In this document: positions 19,593-29,609 of the stretch, in pieces
Layout of the letters: each line of letters begins with the position of its first letter
Position numbering within the stretch: position 1 is the stretch's first letter
NCBI RefSeq assembly: GCF_002179965.1
Contig: NZ_NGUQ01000015.1
Span: 62,001 to 126,000, forward strand
DNA from: Pandoraea sp. PE-S2T-3
GTDB lineage: Bacteria; Pseudomonadota; Gammaproteobacteria; Burkholderiales; Burkholderiaceae
DNA: 64,000 bases
Direction: 5' to 3'
Notes under the pieces: generated by a model
Database searches by the model: none
Told to the model about the DNA's origin: nothing
Seen by the model: the letters and a program-made list of their open reading frames with translations, nothing else
Made by a program: the position numbers and the translations under genes

Positions 19593-20423
19593 TCAACGCC
19601 GGATCTTGCGCTCGAGAATGTGCTTCGAGATACCGCGCAGAATATTGACCTCTTCGCGCTCCAGATGACTCTTGGCGAAAAGGCGACGCAGGCGCGTCAT
19701 GAGTTTCTTGGGATTGTCCGGATCGAGATAGTCGAGATCGACCAGCGCCCGCTCCAGATGCGCGAGCATGCCTTCCACATCGTCGCGCGTGGCGAGATGA
19801 TCGTGCGGTGCACCGGCATTCGCACTCGCACTGACAGCGCCCGCCGCCAGCGCAGCGACCGCATTCGCCGCCGCACCACCGCGCTCGACACCCAGACACG
19901 CCATGCGCACTTCATACGCGATCAACTGCACGGCCTGCGACAGATTGAGCGAGCTGTAGACCGGGTTTGCGGGAATGTGCACGAGCGCATTGCATCGCTC
20001 GACATCCGTATTCGACAAGCCCGTTCGTTCGCTGCCGAACACGAACGCCACCGCCTCGCCCTGCCCCGCATGCTGCACGGCCAGCGCAGCGCTCTCACGC
20101 GGCTCGGCATTGGGCGGGCCATATTCGCGCGTGCGTGCAGACAGAGCAACCGCCCAACTCACCCCCTCCAGCGCGGCGTCGAGATCAGCCACCACGCGCG
20201 CGTTGGCCAGCACGTCATCGGCGCCGCTCGCGAGGGCGATGGCTTCCGGGTCGCGCAAGACATCGGCCCCGAAACGCGGTGCTGCAAGCACCAACTGACC
20301 GAAGCCCATCGTCTTGATCGCACGCGCCGCCGAGCCGACATTGCCCGGATGGCTCGTCTCGTTGAGCACGAAACGCACTTGATCAAACAGCGGCGACGGG
20401 ACGGGAGCAACGGACTGGGACAT
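19593..20423 (-). CDS. trmJ: tRNA (cytidine/uridine-2'-O-)-methyltransferase TrmJ (SpoU/TrmH family)
   Basis: SAM-dependent 2'-O-methylation of tRNA position 32 by the TrmJ family; 276 aa. It has the SPOUT trefoil-knot motifs: VLNETSHPGNVGSAARAIKTMGF at the N-terminus, AFVFGSERTGLSN, and IPANPVYSSLNLSQAVQLIAYEVR. The C-terminal helical extension ends REEVNILRGISKHILERKIRR, typical of TrmJ and absent in the shorter TrmH. It is divergent from suhB, an arrangement common in this group. Confidence 0.92.
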   Translation of the reverse strand: MSQSVAPVPSPLFDQVRFVLNETSHPGNVGSAARAIKTMGFGQLVLAAPRFGADVLRDPEAIALASGADDVLANARVVADLDAALEGVSWAVALSARTREYGPPNAEPRESAALAVQHAGQGEAVAFVFGSERTGLSNTDVERCNALVHIPANPVYSSLNLSQAVQLIAYEVRMACLGVERGGAAANAVAALAAGAVSASANAGAPHDHLATRDDVEGMLAHLERALVDLDYLDPDNPKKLMTRLRRLFAKSHLEREEVNILRGISKHILERKIRR

Positions 20424-20570
20424 GAGCAGGCGGCAGGTATCGGGATGGCGTTCGGGAAGAAATTCGGGATGAAATTCAGCGCAGGCCGCTATTTTGCCCT
20501 GATTCGCCGACCGCGTGGCGTCGAAAAAGGGTCAGAAGATGCGCACAACAGAGCGCAGGCGGCCGGTTTT

Positions 20571-20579
20571 TGCTAAAAT
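20571..20579 (+). promoter_or_regulatory. Extended -10 promoter for suhB
   Basis: TGCTAAAAT fits an extended -10 element, about 155 bp before the suhB ATG. No matching -35 is seen. The 310-bp trmJ-suhB spacer holds nothing else recognisable. Confidence 0.42.
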
Positions 20580-20734
20580 ACGCGTTTTCGTCCCTGCAAT
20601 CGAGCCGCCAAGTCACCTGCGGCACTTGCCGGGCATCGCTCTTGCCCAATTCGTTCGCTTTGTCTGCCATGCCTGCCAGCCGACCCAGAGGGGGTCGTGT
20701 TTGACGCGGGCGATGGCCTTAACAGGAATCTGTC

Positions 20735-21592
20735 ATGCAGCATCCCATGCTCAATATCGCGGTGAAGGCCGCCCGTAAAGCCGGCAACATCATCAGCCGC
20801 GCGTCGCTCGACCTCGACAAGGTCCTGGTCAGCAAGAAGCAGCACAATGACTTCGTGACGGAAGTGGACAAAGCGGCAGAGCAAGCGATCATCGACGTCC
20901 TCCTGCAAGCCTATCCGGACCACGCCATCCTCGCCGAAGAATCGGGCGAAGAACACGGCAAAGCGGGCTCCGAATTCCAATGGATCATCGATCCGCTCGA
21001 CGGCACCACCAACTTCATTCACGGCATGCCGTATTACTGCACGTCGATTGCGCTCTCCCACAAGGGCATCGTGTCGCAAGCCGTGATCTATGACCCGACG
21101 CGCAACGAGCTGTTCACCGCCTCGCGCGGCCGTGGTGCCTACATCGACGGCAAGCGCATTCGCGTGTCGCGCCGCGACCGTCTGGCCGATGGCCTGATCG
21201 GCACGGGTTTCCCGTTCCGCGATCTGCAAGGCGTGGAAAACTACCTCAAGATGTTTGGCACGATGACCGAGCATTGCGCCGGCATCCGCCGCCCGGGCGC
21301 CGCCGCACTCGATCTGGCGTATGTCGCCGCCGGCCGCATGGACGGTTTCTTCGAGCAAGGTCTGAACCCGTGGGATATGGCCGCCGGCAGCCTGCTGGTG
21401 ACCGAAGCCGGTGGTCTCGTGGGCAACTACACGGGCGAATCGGACTTCCTGTTCGAAGGCGAAGTGCTCGCCGCCAACCCGAAGATCTACGCGCAAATGG
21501 TCAAGGTGCTTGAAGGCTATTCGCGCACCAAGCGCACACCGGCCCCGGCCAAGACCAGCACCGTCACGCTGGAAGCCAAGCCGCAAGCGTAA
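20735..21592 (+). CDS. suhB: Inositol monophosphatase family protein SuhB
   Basis: Mg-dependent, Li-sensitive phosphatase of the inositol monophosphatase family. E. coli SuhB also acts in ribosomal RNA antitermination. 285 aa: metal motifs [25 protein letters not shown] and [17 protein letters not shown] are intact. The C-terminus is a short Ala/Pro/Lys tail. It is monocistronic, ended by a strong bidirectional terminator shared with gltX. Confidence 0.94.
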   Translation: MQHPMLNIAVKAARKAGNIISRASLDLDKVLVSKKQHNDFVTEVDKAAEQAIIDVLLQAYPDHAILAEESGEEHGKAGSEFQWIIDPLDGTTNFIHGMPYYCTSIALSHKGIVSQAVIYDPTRNELFTASRGRGAYIDGKRIRVSRRDRLADGLIGTGFPFRDLQGVENYLKMFGTMTEHCAGIRRPGAAALDLAYVAAGRMDGFFEQGLNPWDMAAGSLLVTEAGGLVGNYTGESDFLFEGEVLAANPKIYAQMVKVLEGYSRTKRTPAPAKTSTVTLEAKPQA

Positions 21593-21637
21593 GTTTCCCG
21601 GCGACGGCAGCCATCCCTCGGGAGGGGTGCCACAGTC

Positions 21638-21681
21638 ACAAAAAACCCCGGCGATGCCAAGGCATCCCGGGGTTTTTTGTG
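21638..21681. terminator. Bidirectional rho-independent terminator
   Basis: Near-perfect arms CACAAAAAACCCCGG and CCGGGGTTTTTTGTG surround a short GATGCC/GGCATC inner stem. A and T runs on both sides serve suhB (+) and gltX (-). Confidence 0.95.
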
Positions 21682-21714
21682 ACGTCTTGATGCTAGTGAG
21701 GCTTGCCGCGTCGG

Positions 21715-23106
21715 TTACGCCGCCAGACGTGCCAGCACCGTATCGCGGCCCAGCAGTTCGAGCACGGCGTCGATGGCCGGCGTGTGCGTGGTGCCCACGA
21801 CGAGCAGGCGCACCGGCATCGCCAGTTGTGGCATCTTCATGCCGTGCTGCGCGAGTGTGGCCTTGAACACCGGCGAAATGGCTTCTTTCTTCCACTCCGG
21901 CAAGGCGGCGAGACCGGCCGCCAGATCCTTCACCGCAGCGCGTGCGGTGTCGGTCAGATGCTGTGCGACATCTTCGCCGGACGGTTGCGGCTGGCGATAG
22001 AACATCTCGGCACTCGCGGCGATGTCCTTGATCGTGTTGGCGCGATCCTTGAACAGCCCCACCACGCCCGCCAGCGACGGACCGCCGTCGATCGACACGC
22101 CCGCCTTTTCGAGGAACGGCACGGTCAGACCGGCCAGACGCTCGTTATCGGCCTGCTTCAGATATTGATTGTTCAGCCACAGCAGCTTTTCCGGATTGTG
22201 CTGTGCCGGCGACTTGCCCAGGTGATCGAGATCGAACCACTCCACGAACTGGTCGCGCGAGAACACTTCCGCGTCGCCATGCGCCCAGCCCAGACGCGCC
22301 AGATAGTTCACCACCGCCTCGGGCAGGAAACCTTCTTCGCGGTACTGCACCACGCTCATGGCGCCGTTGCGCTTGGACATCTTCTCGCCCTGGTCATTGA
22401 GCACCGTGGGCAAGTGAGCGTAGATCGGCGGCTGCTTGCCGAGCGCTTCGAAGATGTTGATCTGACGCGGCGTGTTGTTCACGTGATCGTCACCGCGAAT
22501 CACGTGCGTAATGTCCATGTCGATGTCGTCGACGACCACGCAGAAGTTATACGTCGGCGTGCCATCGGGGCGGGCAATCACGAGATCGTCGAGCTCTTCG
22601 TTCGAGATTTCGATGCGGCCCTTGACGGCGTCTTCCCAGACCACGCTGCCCGCGAGCGGGTTCTTGAAGCGCAGCACCGGCTGCACGCCGGCCGGCGGCT
22701 CAGGCAAGACCTTGCCCGGTTCCGGGCGCCAGCGGCCGTCGTAACGCGGCTTTTCGCCGCGCTCGCGCTGCTGCTCGCGCAATGCGTCGAGCTCTTCCAC
22801 GCTCATGTAGCACGGGTAGACGTAACCGGCGTCCTTCATCTGTTGCAGCACTTCGCGATAGCGATCCATGCGCTCCATCTGATAGAACGGGCCCTCGTCG
22901 TAATCGAGGCCCAGCCATTCCATGCCTTCGAGAATGACCTGCACGGCTTCCGGCGTGGAGCGTTCGAGATCGGTGTCTTCGATACGCAGCACGAAAACAC
23001 CGTGGTTGTGACGCGCAAACGCCCACGGGTAGAGAGCGGAACGGATGTTGCCCAGATGGATGAATCCGGTCGGGCTAGGCGCAAATCGGGTGCGGACAGT
23101 GGTCAT
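21715..23106 (-). CDS. gltX: Glutamyl-tRNA synthetase
   Basis: Class I synthetase charging tRNA-Glu, 463 aa. The ATG at 23106 ([15 protein letters not shown]) matches the family start; six further upstream codons are open but unsupported. [18 protein letters not shown] carries the HIGH-equivalent and KMSKRNGA the KMSKS-equivalent. The region [22 protein letters not shown] is the usual catalytic insertion. No second gltX copy lies in the window. Confidence 0.96.
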   Translation of the reverse strand: MTTVRTRFAPSPTGFIHLGNIRSALYPWAFARHNHGVFVLRIEDTDLERSTPEAVQVILEGMEWLGLDYDEGPFYQMERMDRYREVLQQMKDAGYVYPCYMSVEELDALREQQRERGEKPRYDGRWRPEPGKVLPEPPAGVQPVLRFKNPLAGSVVWEDAVKGRIEISNEELDDLVIARPDGTPTYNFCVVVDDIDMDITHVIRGDDHVNNTPRQINIFEALGKQPPIYAHLPTVLNDQGEKMSKRNGAMSVVQYREEGFLPEAVVNYLARLGWAHGDAEVFSRDQFVEWFDLDHLGKSPAQHNPEKLLWLNNQYLKQADNERLAGLTVPFLEKAGVSIDGGPSLAGVVGLFKDRANTIKDIAASAEMFYRQPQPSGEDVAQHLTDTARAAVKDLAAGLAALPEWKKEAISPVFKATLAQHGMKMPQLAMPVRLLVVGTTHTPAIDAVLELLGRDTVLARLAA

Positions 23107-23198
23107 GGTTTGGCTTCGGTGCATCGCGTCGGCAACAAATAAAAACGCCCGCGGCGGAAAGTCTCGCGCAGGCGGGTCGCCGACATTCGGAAGCCGTC

Positions 23199-23207
23199 AT
23201 TATATCA
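23199..23207 (-). promoter_or_regulatory. Extended -10 promoter for gltX
   Basis: On the minus strand TGATATAAT gives TG, one base, then a consensus TATAAT, about 93 bp before the gltX ATG. The -35 is not recognisable, as expected for an extended -10 promoter. Confidence 0.58.
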
Positions 23208-23324
23208 GCCGAGTGCGTGCATTCGCGGCACAGTCCGAGCCGGGGTTCGGAATTTCCCCGTACCGGCATCGGACTTCACCCGGCAAGCCATCTCCAAAAC
23301 GCTGGAATCGCGGAAAACGCCGGC

Positions 23325-23540
23325 TCAGAGCTTGGCGAGCGACACTTCGGTGGCCTTCACGAGGGCCACGACTTCGGAGCCGACGTCCAGACGCAACTCG
23401 TCGATGGAGCGCGTGGTGATGACCGAGGTGACGATACCGCTCGGCGTTTCGACGTCGACCTCGGAGAGCACCGGGCCGCGCAGAATTTCGCGAATGCGGC
23501 CTTTGAACTGGTTACGGACGTTGATGGCGGTGATACCCAT
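23325..23540 (-). CDS. TOBE-domain molybdopterin-binding-like protein (Mop family)
   Basis: 71-aa single TOBE/Mop domain (INVRNQFKGRIREILRGPVLSEVDVE, VGSEVVALVKATEVSLAKL). Mop-type proteins bind molybdate or similar oxyanions, normally as a hexamer. AGGAG precedes the ATG. It lies 89 bp downstream of ssuB in the same direction, a position such proteins often hold next to sulfonate ABC genes in Burkholderiaceae. Binding specificity cannot be read from sequence; a role in oxyanion sensing or storage is an inference. Confidence 0.85.
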   Translation of the reverse strand: MGITAINVRNQFKGRIREILRGPVLSEVDVETPSGIVTSVITTRSIDELRLDVGSEVVALVKATEVSLAKL

Positions 23541-23629
23541 GATGAACTCCTGCGTTCAGTGATTCGGATAAAAGACGGTCGGATGAACGTCAGTCGGATA
23601 AAAAGACGGCGAAGGATGAATGTGACGGG

Positions 23630-24580
23630 TCAGACAGCCCAGCGCACCGTCGCGGCGGGCCAACTGGGTTCGGGTGCGGCCGCCACCGGCGTGCCGCTCG
23701 ATTCGGTTTGCAGCACGCGGTCGAGCACCTGCGCTTCGAGTTGTGCGAAATCGACACTGCCGCGTGCGCGTGGACGCGCCAGCGTCACGGGTTGATCGAG
23801 CCCCAACTGGCCCTGCTCGATCAGCACCACGCGATCGGCCAGTGCGACGGCCTCCTGCACATCGTGCGTGACGAGCAACGCCGTGAAACCGTGGGCGCGC
23901 CACAAGCGTTCGATCAGGGCGTGCATTTCGATCCGCGTGAGGGCGTCGAGCGCACCGAGCGGCTCATCGAGCAGCAGCAAATCGGGTTGATGCACGAGTG
24001 CACGTGCCAGCGCTACACGTTGACGCTGACCGCCGGAGAGTTGACTCGGCCAGTCGTTGGCGCGCTCGGCGAGGCCGACTTCGCGCAACACTTCCAATGC
24101 CTGCGGATGCGCCGACTTCGGCAACCCGATGGCGACGTTTTGCAGCACCGTACGCCACGGCAACAGCCGCGCGTCCTGAAACATGATGCGCGTCGACACC
24201 TTGCTCGACGTGGTGCCCAGCGCATGACCATCGAGGGCGATGGTGCCCGCGTCGGCCGCTTCCAGCCCGGCGATCAGGCGCAGCAGCGTCGACTTGCCGC
24301 AGCCGCTGCGTCCCACGATGGCGGCAAAGCCGCCGCGCGGAATCGCCAGCGAGAAGTCCGTCAATACGGCGCGTGCGCCGTAGTGTTTGTTCACGCCATC
24401 GATGCGCAACCCGGCAGAGGCCGCGACGTCATTCGTCTGACGCACGACTTTGAGATTCGCGCCGGTATTGCCGTTGGTATTGCCGTTGGCGGGTGTGGCT
24501 GACGTGGTGGCGCGTTGTTCGGCGGTCCATTCGGATTCGATATCCACGCCTGCGACGGGGGCCAGTTGTTGTGCGCTCAT
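23630..24580 (-). CDS. ssuB: Aliphatic sulfonate ABC transporter ATP-binding protein
   Basis: ATPase of the alkanesulfonate importer, 316 aa. Walker [13 protein letters not shown]-loop [13 protein letters not shown] (SsuB/TauB-type), signature [15 protein letters not shown] and Walker [13 protein letters not shown] are intact. The N-terminus has an extra ~55-residue linker rich in N, G, T (GNTNGNTGAN) before the ABC domain. The ATG at 24580 overlaps the ssuC stop as ATGA and has AGGAA upstream; a longer frame reaching 25366 is only an out-of-frame shadow of ssuC. Confidence 0.93.
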   Translation of the reverse strand: MSAQQLAPVAGVDIESEWTAEQRATTSATPANGNTNGNTGANLKVVRQTNDVAASAGLRIDGVNKHYGARAVLTDFSLAIPRGGFAAIVGRSGCGKSTLLRLIAGLEAADAGTIALDGHALGTTSSKVSTRIMFQDARLLPWRTVLQNVAIGLPKSAHPQALEVLREVGLAERANDWPSQLSGGQRQRVALARALVHQPDLLLLDEPLGALDALTRIEMHALIERLWRAHGFTALLVTHDVQEAVALADRVVLIEQGQLGLDQPVTLARPRARGSVDFAQLEAQVLDRVLQTESSGTPVAAAPEPSWPAATVRWAV

Positions 24581-25431
24581 GCGGCGGTTCCTCGTTGAAA
24601 GGCCGGGTGCCAGCGCAACCAGCGAAACTCCAGTTCCTTGGCCAGCACATCGGCCAGCTTGCCCAGCAGCGCGTAGAGCAGAATGCCCACCAGCACAATG
24701 TCGGTCTGCAAGAACTCGCGGGCATTCATCGTCAGATAGCCGATGCCCGACTGCGCCGAGATGGTTTCCGCCACGATCAGCGTCACCCACATCAGGCCTA
24801 GCGAGAAGCGCACACCCACCAGAATCGACGGCAGCGCGCCCGGCAGAATCACATCGCGATACAGCGCCCAGCCACGCAAGCCGTAGCTGCGAGCCATCTC
24901 GACGAGTTGGCCGTCGACGGCGCGAATACCGGCATACGTGTTCAGATACATCGGGAAGAACACACCGATCGAGACGAGAAACAGCTTGGCTTTCTCGTCG
25001 ATACCGAACCACAGAATCACCAGCGGAATGAGCGCCAGATGCGGGATGTTGCGCAGCATCTGGAACGACGAATCGAGCGCCGTCTCGGCGAACCGCGACA
25101 GGCCCGTGAGCATGCCGAGCAACAGGCCGAGACCACCGCCGATTACAAAGCCGAGCACGGCACGGCCGGTCGACACACCGATGTCGCGCCAGATCTGGCC
25201 GCTCACCGCGAGTTGCCACGCGGCATCGACCACAGCAGACGGCGCGGGCAAGACACGCGTCGAGAGCCAGCCCGCTTCGGCGGCAATCTGCCAGACGGTC
25301 ACGAGCACGATGGGAACGAGCCACGGTGCGAGCCGTCGTGCGGCAACACGCCAGACGCGCTGCCACGTGCCCGACGCGGCGCCGGACGCACCCACCGGCG
25401 TCGCGGCGGGAGCGAGTGTTGATTGGGTCAT
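24577..25431 (-). CDS. ssuC: Aliphatic sulfonate ABC transporter permease
   Basis: Inner-membrane permease of the sulfonate importer, 284 aa. Six helices are predicted and the coupling motif region [26 protein letters not shown] is clear. MTQSTLAP at 25431 is chosen because GGAG precedes it; ten further codons would overlap the ssuD stop region. It is translationally coupled to ssuB by a 4-base overlap. Confidence 0.94.
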   Translation of the reverse strand: MTQSTLAPAATPVGASGAASGTWQRVWRVAARRLAPWLVPIVLVTVWQIAAEAGWLSTRVLPAPSAVVDAAWQLAVSGQIWRDIGVSTGRAVLGFVIGGGLGLLLGMLTGLSRFAETALDSSFQMLRNIPHLALIPLVILWFGIDEKAKLFLVSIGVFFPMYLNTYAGIRAVDGQLVEMARSYGLRGWALYRDVILPGALPSILVGVRFSLGLMWVTLIVAETISAQSGIGYLTMNAREFLQTDIVLVGILLYALLGKLADVLAKELEFRWLRWHPAFQRGTAA

Positions 25432-25462
25432 ACGAATTTCTCCACGGGCCGGGTTGGCCAAA

Positions 25463-26614
25463 TCAGCTTTGCGAGGCCTGCGGCAAGATGTTGTTGGCCA
25501 TCACTTCGCCGACCGGGCCGCCAAGTTGGGTATTGCCCAGACGCTCGCGCACGTCGAGCGGCAGGTGCGGGAACACCAGTTCTGCGAAGCGATACGCTTC
25601 TTCCAGATGCGGGTAACCCGACAGAATGAAGGTGTCGATGCCCAGGTCGGCGTACTCGCGCAGGCGCTCCGCGACGGTCGGTCCGTCGCCCACGAGTGCC
25701 GTGCCCGCGCCACCGCGCACGAGCCCGACGCCAGCCCACAAATTCGGGGCGATCACCAGCTTGTCGCGGCGTCCGCCGTGCAGTGCCGCCATGCGGCGCT
25801 GGCCTTCCGAATCCATCTTGGCAAACTGCGTCTGCACGCGCGCGATGGTCGCGTCGTCGAGCTTGCTGATGAGCGAATCGGCGGCACGCCACGCTTCGTC
25901 TTCTGTCTCGCGCACGATCACATGCAGGCGCAGCCCGAAGCGCAGCGTGCGCCCCAGCTTGGCGGCACGGGCCCGCACGTCGGCGATCTTTTCGGCCACA
26001 TCGGCGAGCGGTTCGCCCCACGTAAGGTAGACGTCGAGTTGTTCGGCCGCGATCTGGCGCGCCGCTTCCGACGAGCCACCGAAATATAGCGGCGGGTGCG
26101 GTTTCTGCACCGGCGGATACAGCAGCTTCGCGTCCACAGCACGCAGATGCTTGCCATCGAAATTGACGGCCTCGCCCGTGTGCGACTTCTCACCCAGCTC
26201 GCGCCAGATTTTCAGAAACTCGTCGGTCACTTCGTAACGTTGCGCGTGATCGGCGAAGAAGCCGTCGCCTTCCAGCTCACCGGCGTCGCCACCGGTCACC
26301 ACGTTGATCAGCAGGCGGCCACCCGACAAGCGATCGAACGTGGATGCCATGCGTGCCGTGAGTGCGGGCGAAGCAATGCCCGGGCGAATCGCCACGAGAA
26401 ACTTCAACTGCTTCGTTGATCCGATCAGGCTCGACGCGGTCACCCAGGCGTCTTCGCACGAGCGGCCCGTGGGCAGCAGCACGCCCTCGTAACCCAGCGA
26501 ATCGACGGCGCTGGCGATCTGGCGCGCGTAGTCGAAATCGAACACACGCCCGCCATCGGACGTGCCCAGATAACGCGCATCGCCGTGTGTCGGAATGAAC
26601 CAGAAGACTTTCAT
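25463..26614 (-). CDS. ssuD: FMNH2-dependent alkanesulfonate monooxygenase
   Basis: Cleaves C-S bonds of alkanesulfonates with FMNH2 and O2, releasing sulfite and an aldehyde. 383 aa, the family length, with bacterial luciferase-like TIM barrel features: [17 protein letters not shown] start, [32 protein letters not shown] and [19 protein letters not shown] precedes the ATG at 26614. The FMNH2 is supplied by the reductase SsuE encoded just upstream. Confidence 0.96.
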   Translation of the reverse strand: MKVFWFIPTHGDARYLGTSDGGRVFDFDYARQIASAVDSLGYEGVLLPTGRSCEDAWVTASSLIGSTKQLKFLVAIRPGIASPALTARMASTFDRLSGGRLLINVVTGGDAGELEGDGFFADHAQRYEVTDEFLKIWRELGEKSHTGEAVNFDGKHLRAVDAKLLYPPVQKPHPPLYFGGSSEAARQIAAEQLDVYLTWGEPLADVAEKIADVRARAAKLGRTLRFGLRLHVIVRETEDEAWRAADSLISKLDDATIARVQTQFAKMDSEGQRRMAALHGGRRDKLVIAPNLWAGVGLVRGGAGTALVGDGPTVAERLREYADLGIDTFILSGYPHLEEAYRFAELVFPHLPLDVRERLGNTQLGGPVGEVMANNILPQASQS

Positions 26615-26627
26615 CACGGACTCCGGA

Positions 26628-27221
26628 TCAGGCGGCGAGCGTGGCTTGCAACGCACCGGCACGTGCCTGGTGCGCGGGCCACTGGCGAATCACTTCGCGC
26701 TCATGCAGCCATTGCGAGAGCTGGTCGACGGTCGCGCCGAGGCGTTCGGCAACGGCCGCATCAAGCGTTGCGCCCTCTTCTTTCGGCACTTGCTGATCGA
26801 CGGCGAACACGCCGCGAAGAATGTGTTGTGCGCCCAGCGCGGAGAGCACCGGCTTGAGCGCGTAGTCGAGCGCGAGCAGATGCGCGGGGCTGCCACCCGT
26901 GGCAAACGGGGCCACGAGCTTGCCGGCCAGGCCGTCTTGCGGCAACACGTCGAGGAAGGCCTTGAGCAAACCGCTATACGCTGCCTTGTAGACGGGCGTG
27001 GCGACGATCACCGCTTGCGCGCCGGCCACTTGGGCGAGCGCATGGCGCAGATCGTCGTGGGTGGTATCAGCCGCGAGCAGCGCGGCAGGCGAGAGCGCGC
27101 GAATGTCGATGCGACGCACGGCGATGCCGGCGGCGGTCAGATCGGATTCGATAAAACGCAGCAAACGCGCACTGCGCGAGGCGGCCGACGGGCTGCCGGA
27201 GATCGTGACGGCGTATGTCAT
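26628..27221 (-). CDS. ssuE: NAD(P)H-dependent FMN reductase
   Basis: Flavodoxin-like reductase that delivers FMNH2 to SsuD, 197 aa. [17 protein letters not shown] is the phosphate-binding loop and [21 protein letters not shown] the flavin-contacting region. GGGAAG precedes the ATG at 27221. It is the first gene of the ssu unit and is followed after 13 bp by ssuD. The periplasmic binding protein gene ssuA, which often lies between these two in relatives, is absent here. Confidence 0.94.
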   Translation of the reverse strand: MTYAVTISGSPSAASRSARLLRFIESDLTAAGIAVRRIDIRALSPAALLAADTTHDDLRHALAQVAGAQAVIVATPVYKAAYSGLLKAFLDVLPQDGLAGKLVAPFATGGSPAHLLALDYALKPVLSALGAQHILRGVFAVDQQVPKEEGATLDAAVAERLGATVDQLSQWLHEREVIRQWPAHQARAGALQATLAA

Positions 27222-27327
27222 ACTTCCCTGCCAAAGACGGGTGCCAGCGTAGTCCGACGCGCCACACACCCTGAGGATTCGAAGCACACCGGCGTCTTCA
27301 CGCCGATGCCGGCCGGATCGCCCCGAC

Positions 27328-27343
27328 CACTGGAGAACCAGTG
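27328..27343. promoter_or_regulatory. Perfect inverted repeat between ssuE and the AraC gene
   Basis: CACTGG and CCAGTG flank AGAA in the 194-bp divergent spacer. It is a candidate operator for the AraC regulator or another factor controlling ssu. No known consensus is recognised. Confidence 0.45.
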
Positions 27344-27415
27344 TAGCGATGCGCCCCGCGCGCCCGAACCAATGAATCCGGGAAAGCTTTGCGCGTTTTT
27401 TCATAACCTGTAGTC

Positions 27416-28210
27416 ATGCACTTCTCATGCCTTATGCCCAAGGCAATCCTTGAACTTCGCGAATACCGCCCGACCGACAGCACCGACACGCACGATTTCC
27501 ATCAGGTGGTGATCGGGCACTCGGGGCGGATGGCGATTTCGCTCGACGGCGACGCGTCGCAATACGGCCGCGTGGGCGCGCGCAATGGCGTGGTGATTCC
27601 TGCGGGGGTGCGGCATGACTACCGGGGCGACGGGCCGAATCAGCAGGTCGTGCTCGACGTGCCGACAACGGTGGCCCGGGTGACAGGGAGCGAACGGGCG
27701 TTCGATCACGAGACGTTCTTCGCGCTCGATGCGGCAATGCTGGCGCTGGTGCGCCGCGTGTCGGCGTTTGCCTCGGCACACGCCGACAGCCATGCACTGA
27801 GCGCCGACGATCCCGGCGTGCGCGAGATGCTCGCGATGCTCACCGCGAAGCTGGCCCCGGCGCGCCCGGCCCTGCGCACTGCGAAGCTCGATCTGGCCAC
27901 GGTCGACGCAAGGCTTCAGGCCGATCTGGCAGCGCCGCCGGACACCGCGACACTCGCGCTCGAAGCGGGCATGAGCGTGCGCCACTTTCACGATTGCTTC
28001 GTGGCCATGACGGGCGAGACGCCCCATCGGCATTTGATGCGGCTACGACTTGCGCGCGCCGCCGTGCTGCTGGCAACGGATGACGCCCCGCTTGCCGAGA
28101 TCGCACTCGATGTTGGCTTCAACGATCAGAGCGCCCTCACCCACGCGTTTCGCCAGCACTATGGCCAGACGCCCGCCGTGTGGCGACGGGAACGCGCCGG
28201 CACACGCTGA
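27416..28210 (+). CDS. AraC family transcriptional regulator
   Basis: 264-aa regulator: an N-terminal cupin-like sensing domain ([28 protein letters not shown]) and a C-terminal double helix-turn-helix (about 165-260; [59 protein letters not shown]). ATGs at 27416 and 27434 are both possible; neither has a clear ribosome site. It is divergent from ssuE, so control of sulfonate utilisation is plausible, but the usual ssu regulators (Cbl/SsuR) are LysR-type. The target is therefore inferred only from position. Confidence 0.88.
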   Translation: MHFSCLMPKAILELREYRPTDSTDTHDFHQVVIGHSGRMAISLDGDASQYGRVGARNGVVIPAGVRHDYRGDGPNQQVVLDVPTTVARVTGSERAFDHETFFALDAAMLALVRRVSAFASAHADSHALSADDPGVREMLAMLTAKLAPARPALRTAKLDLATVDARLQADLAAPPDTATLALEAGMSVRHFHDCFVAMTGETPHRHLMRLRLARAAVLLATDDAPLAEIALDVGFNDQSALTHAFRQHYGQTPAVWRRERAGTR

Positions 28211-28379
28211 ACACCTGCACCGGCGATGCAGCGACGCACACGCCGGCGGCGTCCCCAAGCCAAGCCGAAGCCACCGCCTGCCGTTTTTCACAATCCCCGC
28301 GCACCCTTCGCGCGCTAGGCTTCTCTCTTTCTATTTGTTTCGTGCGGCCACGGCCGTGCGTCAGCACAGGAAGCAGGAC

Positions 28380-28718
28380 ATGGCCGAGACCATCGAGTGG
28401 CAGGATTTCGAAAAGATCGAATTGCGCGTAGGCACCGTGATCGCCGCGCGCGTGAACGAGAAGGCAAAGAAGCCGGCATACGTGCTTGAGGTCGATCTGG
28501 GAGAACTCGGCGTGAAGACGTCGAGCGCACAAATCACCGTGCACTACACGCCCGAGTCGCTCATCGGCCGGCAGGTGCTGTGCGTGTGCAACTTCGCGCC
28601 GAAGCGGATCGCGGGCGTGGCGTCCGAAGTGCTGGTCACCGGCTTTGCCGATGAAAGCGGCGCTATCGTGCTCGCTGGTGTAGAGCGCGCCGTGCCGAAC
28701 GGCGCGCGGCTTCATTAG
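28380..28718 (+). CDS. csaA: CsaA-like tRNA-binding domain protein
   Basis: 112-aa OB-fold protein of the CsaA/Trbp111 family, described as a secretion-related chaperone and tRNA-binding dimer. Recognisable motifs: [54 protein letters not shown] and VPNGARLH. The ATG at 28380 has AGGA upstream; the open frame extends further 5' but without family similarity. It is convergent with the deformylase gene. Confidence 0.92.
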   Translation: MAETIEWQDFEKIELRVGTVIAARVNEKAKKPAYVLEVDLGELGVKTSSAQITVHYTPESLIGRQVLCVCNFAPKRIAGVASEVLVTGFADESGAIVLAGVERAVPNGARLH

Positions 28719-28761
28719 TCCCGATGAGATTAGTCCCGATGAGTCGCGGCCTCATCCCGGA

Positions 28762-29304
28762 TCAGGGCTGCGGGCAATAGTCGACTTGCCGCGCAAACGT
28801 TGCGCGATCGGCGTCGAACACATCGCGTTGCACGATGGCGTTCTCGCCCACGGCGCGGTCAAACGACAGCTTGCCGTCGAGATGGTCGATCTCGTGCTGC
28901 AACAATTCGGACTCGGCCAGCGGCAGCTTCGCCTTCATGTGCATCTCGCCCGATAGATCAACGCAACGCACGGAGATCGACGCGTAACGCGACACCCGCA
29001 CCAGCGTGTCCGGGAAACACATGCAGTCGTCCCAGAGCGTGACGCGCTCATCGCTCGTCCATACGATTTCCGGATTGACGATCACGCCGGGCCAACCCGG
29101 CACCGCAAGCGCGATCATGCGCCGGTCGATATCGATTTGCGGCGCGGCGATGGCACGTCCGAAACCATGCGCCGCGCGAAAGGCTGCCAACGCCTCACGC
29201 AGATCGGCGGCATCGCGGCGCACCACCGGATCGGTGACATCCGTGACTTCGGCTGCCACCCGGCTCAGCGATGGTGCCCCGACACGAAGAATCTCGCGCG
29301 TCAT
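28762..29304 (-). CDS. Divergent peptide deformylase
   Basis: Peptide deformylase-family metalloprotein, 180 aa. Motif 3 is intact (H137 and H141 in HEIDH). Motif 1 reads GRAIAAPQ (49-56) in place of GxGxAAPQ, and motif 2 reads DDCMCF around C94 in place of EGCLS, although the metal Cys is kept. It is thus a non-canonical paralogue like the 'type III' or accessory deformylases found beside the essential def. It may act on other N-formyl peptides or be weakly active. It is not next to fmt, where housekeeping def usually lies. It is a single gene, convergent with csaA. Confidence 0.85.
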   Translation of the reverse strand: MTREILRVGAPSLSRVAAEVTDVTDPVVRRDAADLREALAAFRAAHGFGRAIAAPQIDIDRRMIALAVPGWPGVIVNPEIVWTSDERVTLWDDCMCFPDTLVRVSRYASISVRCVDLSGEMHMKAKLPLAESELLQHEIDHLDGKLSFDRAVGENAIVQRDVFDADRATFARQVDYCPQP

Positions 29305-29559
29305 GACGTTTCCCCGATGGCAGGCGTCAGCGCCGCCACTTCGGCGGGCAACGTGCGGCCGCCAAGCGGCGGAACGGGTGAGCTGAGCGGGTCACACATC
29401 GTGTCTGGCAGCATCGGAATTCACGAATATCGGTTGAGCGAATGCCACGATTGTAGAGGGCCGCCGCGAAATGCAATTTCGTTGAAGCCCGCTTTACGTC
29501 AATAAACTTCCATGCGCGAGCAGGCGTCGCGGCGCTTGCCGATTTGGCGAGTGAAAAAC

Positions 29560-29607
29560 GCCGAACGTGCCGAACGTGCCGGACGCGCCGAACGCGCCGA
29601 ACGTGCC
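29560..29607. repeat. Five tandem 9-bp repeats
   Basis: Five copies of GCCGAACGT, two with one or two base changes (GCCGGACGC, GCCGAACGC), end with a partial copy GCC. They lie in the ~470-bp gap between the deformylase start and the phosphoethanolamine transferase; apart from these and the inverted repeat just downstream I see no gene in that gap. Confidence 0.85.
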
Positions 29608-29609
29608 TT

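Noticed and set aside
23630-25366. A 578-codon minus-strand frame as a fusion of ssuB with an upstream domain
   Set aside because: The extra 5' part is an out-of-frame reading of ssuC; the real ssuB ATG at 24580 has a ribosome site and a 4-base overlap with ssuC.
29560-29607. Tandem 9-bp repeats considered as a CRISPR array
   Set aside because: Units are contiguous with no spacers and far too short; no cas genes nearby.
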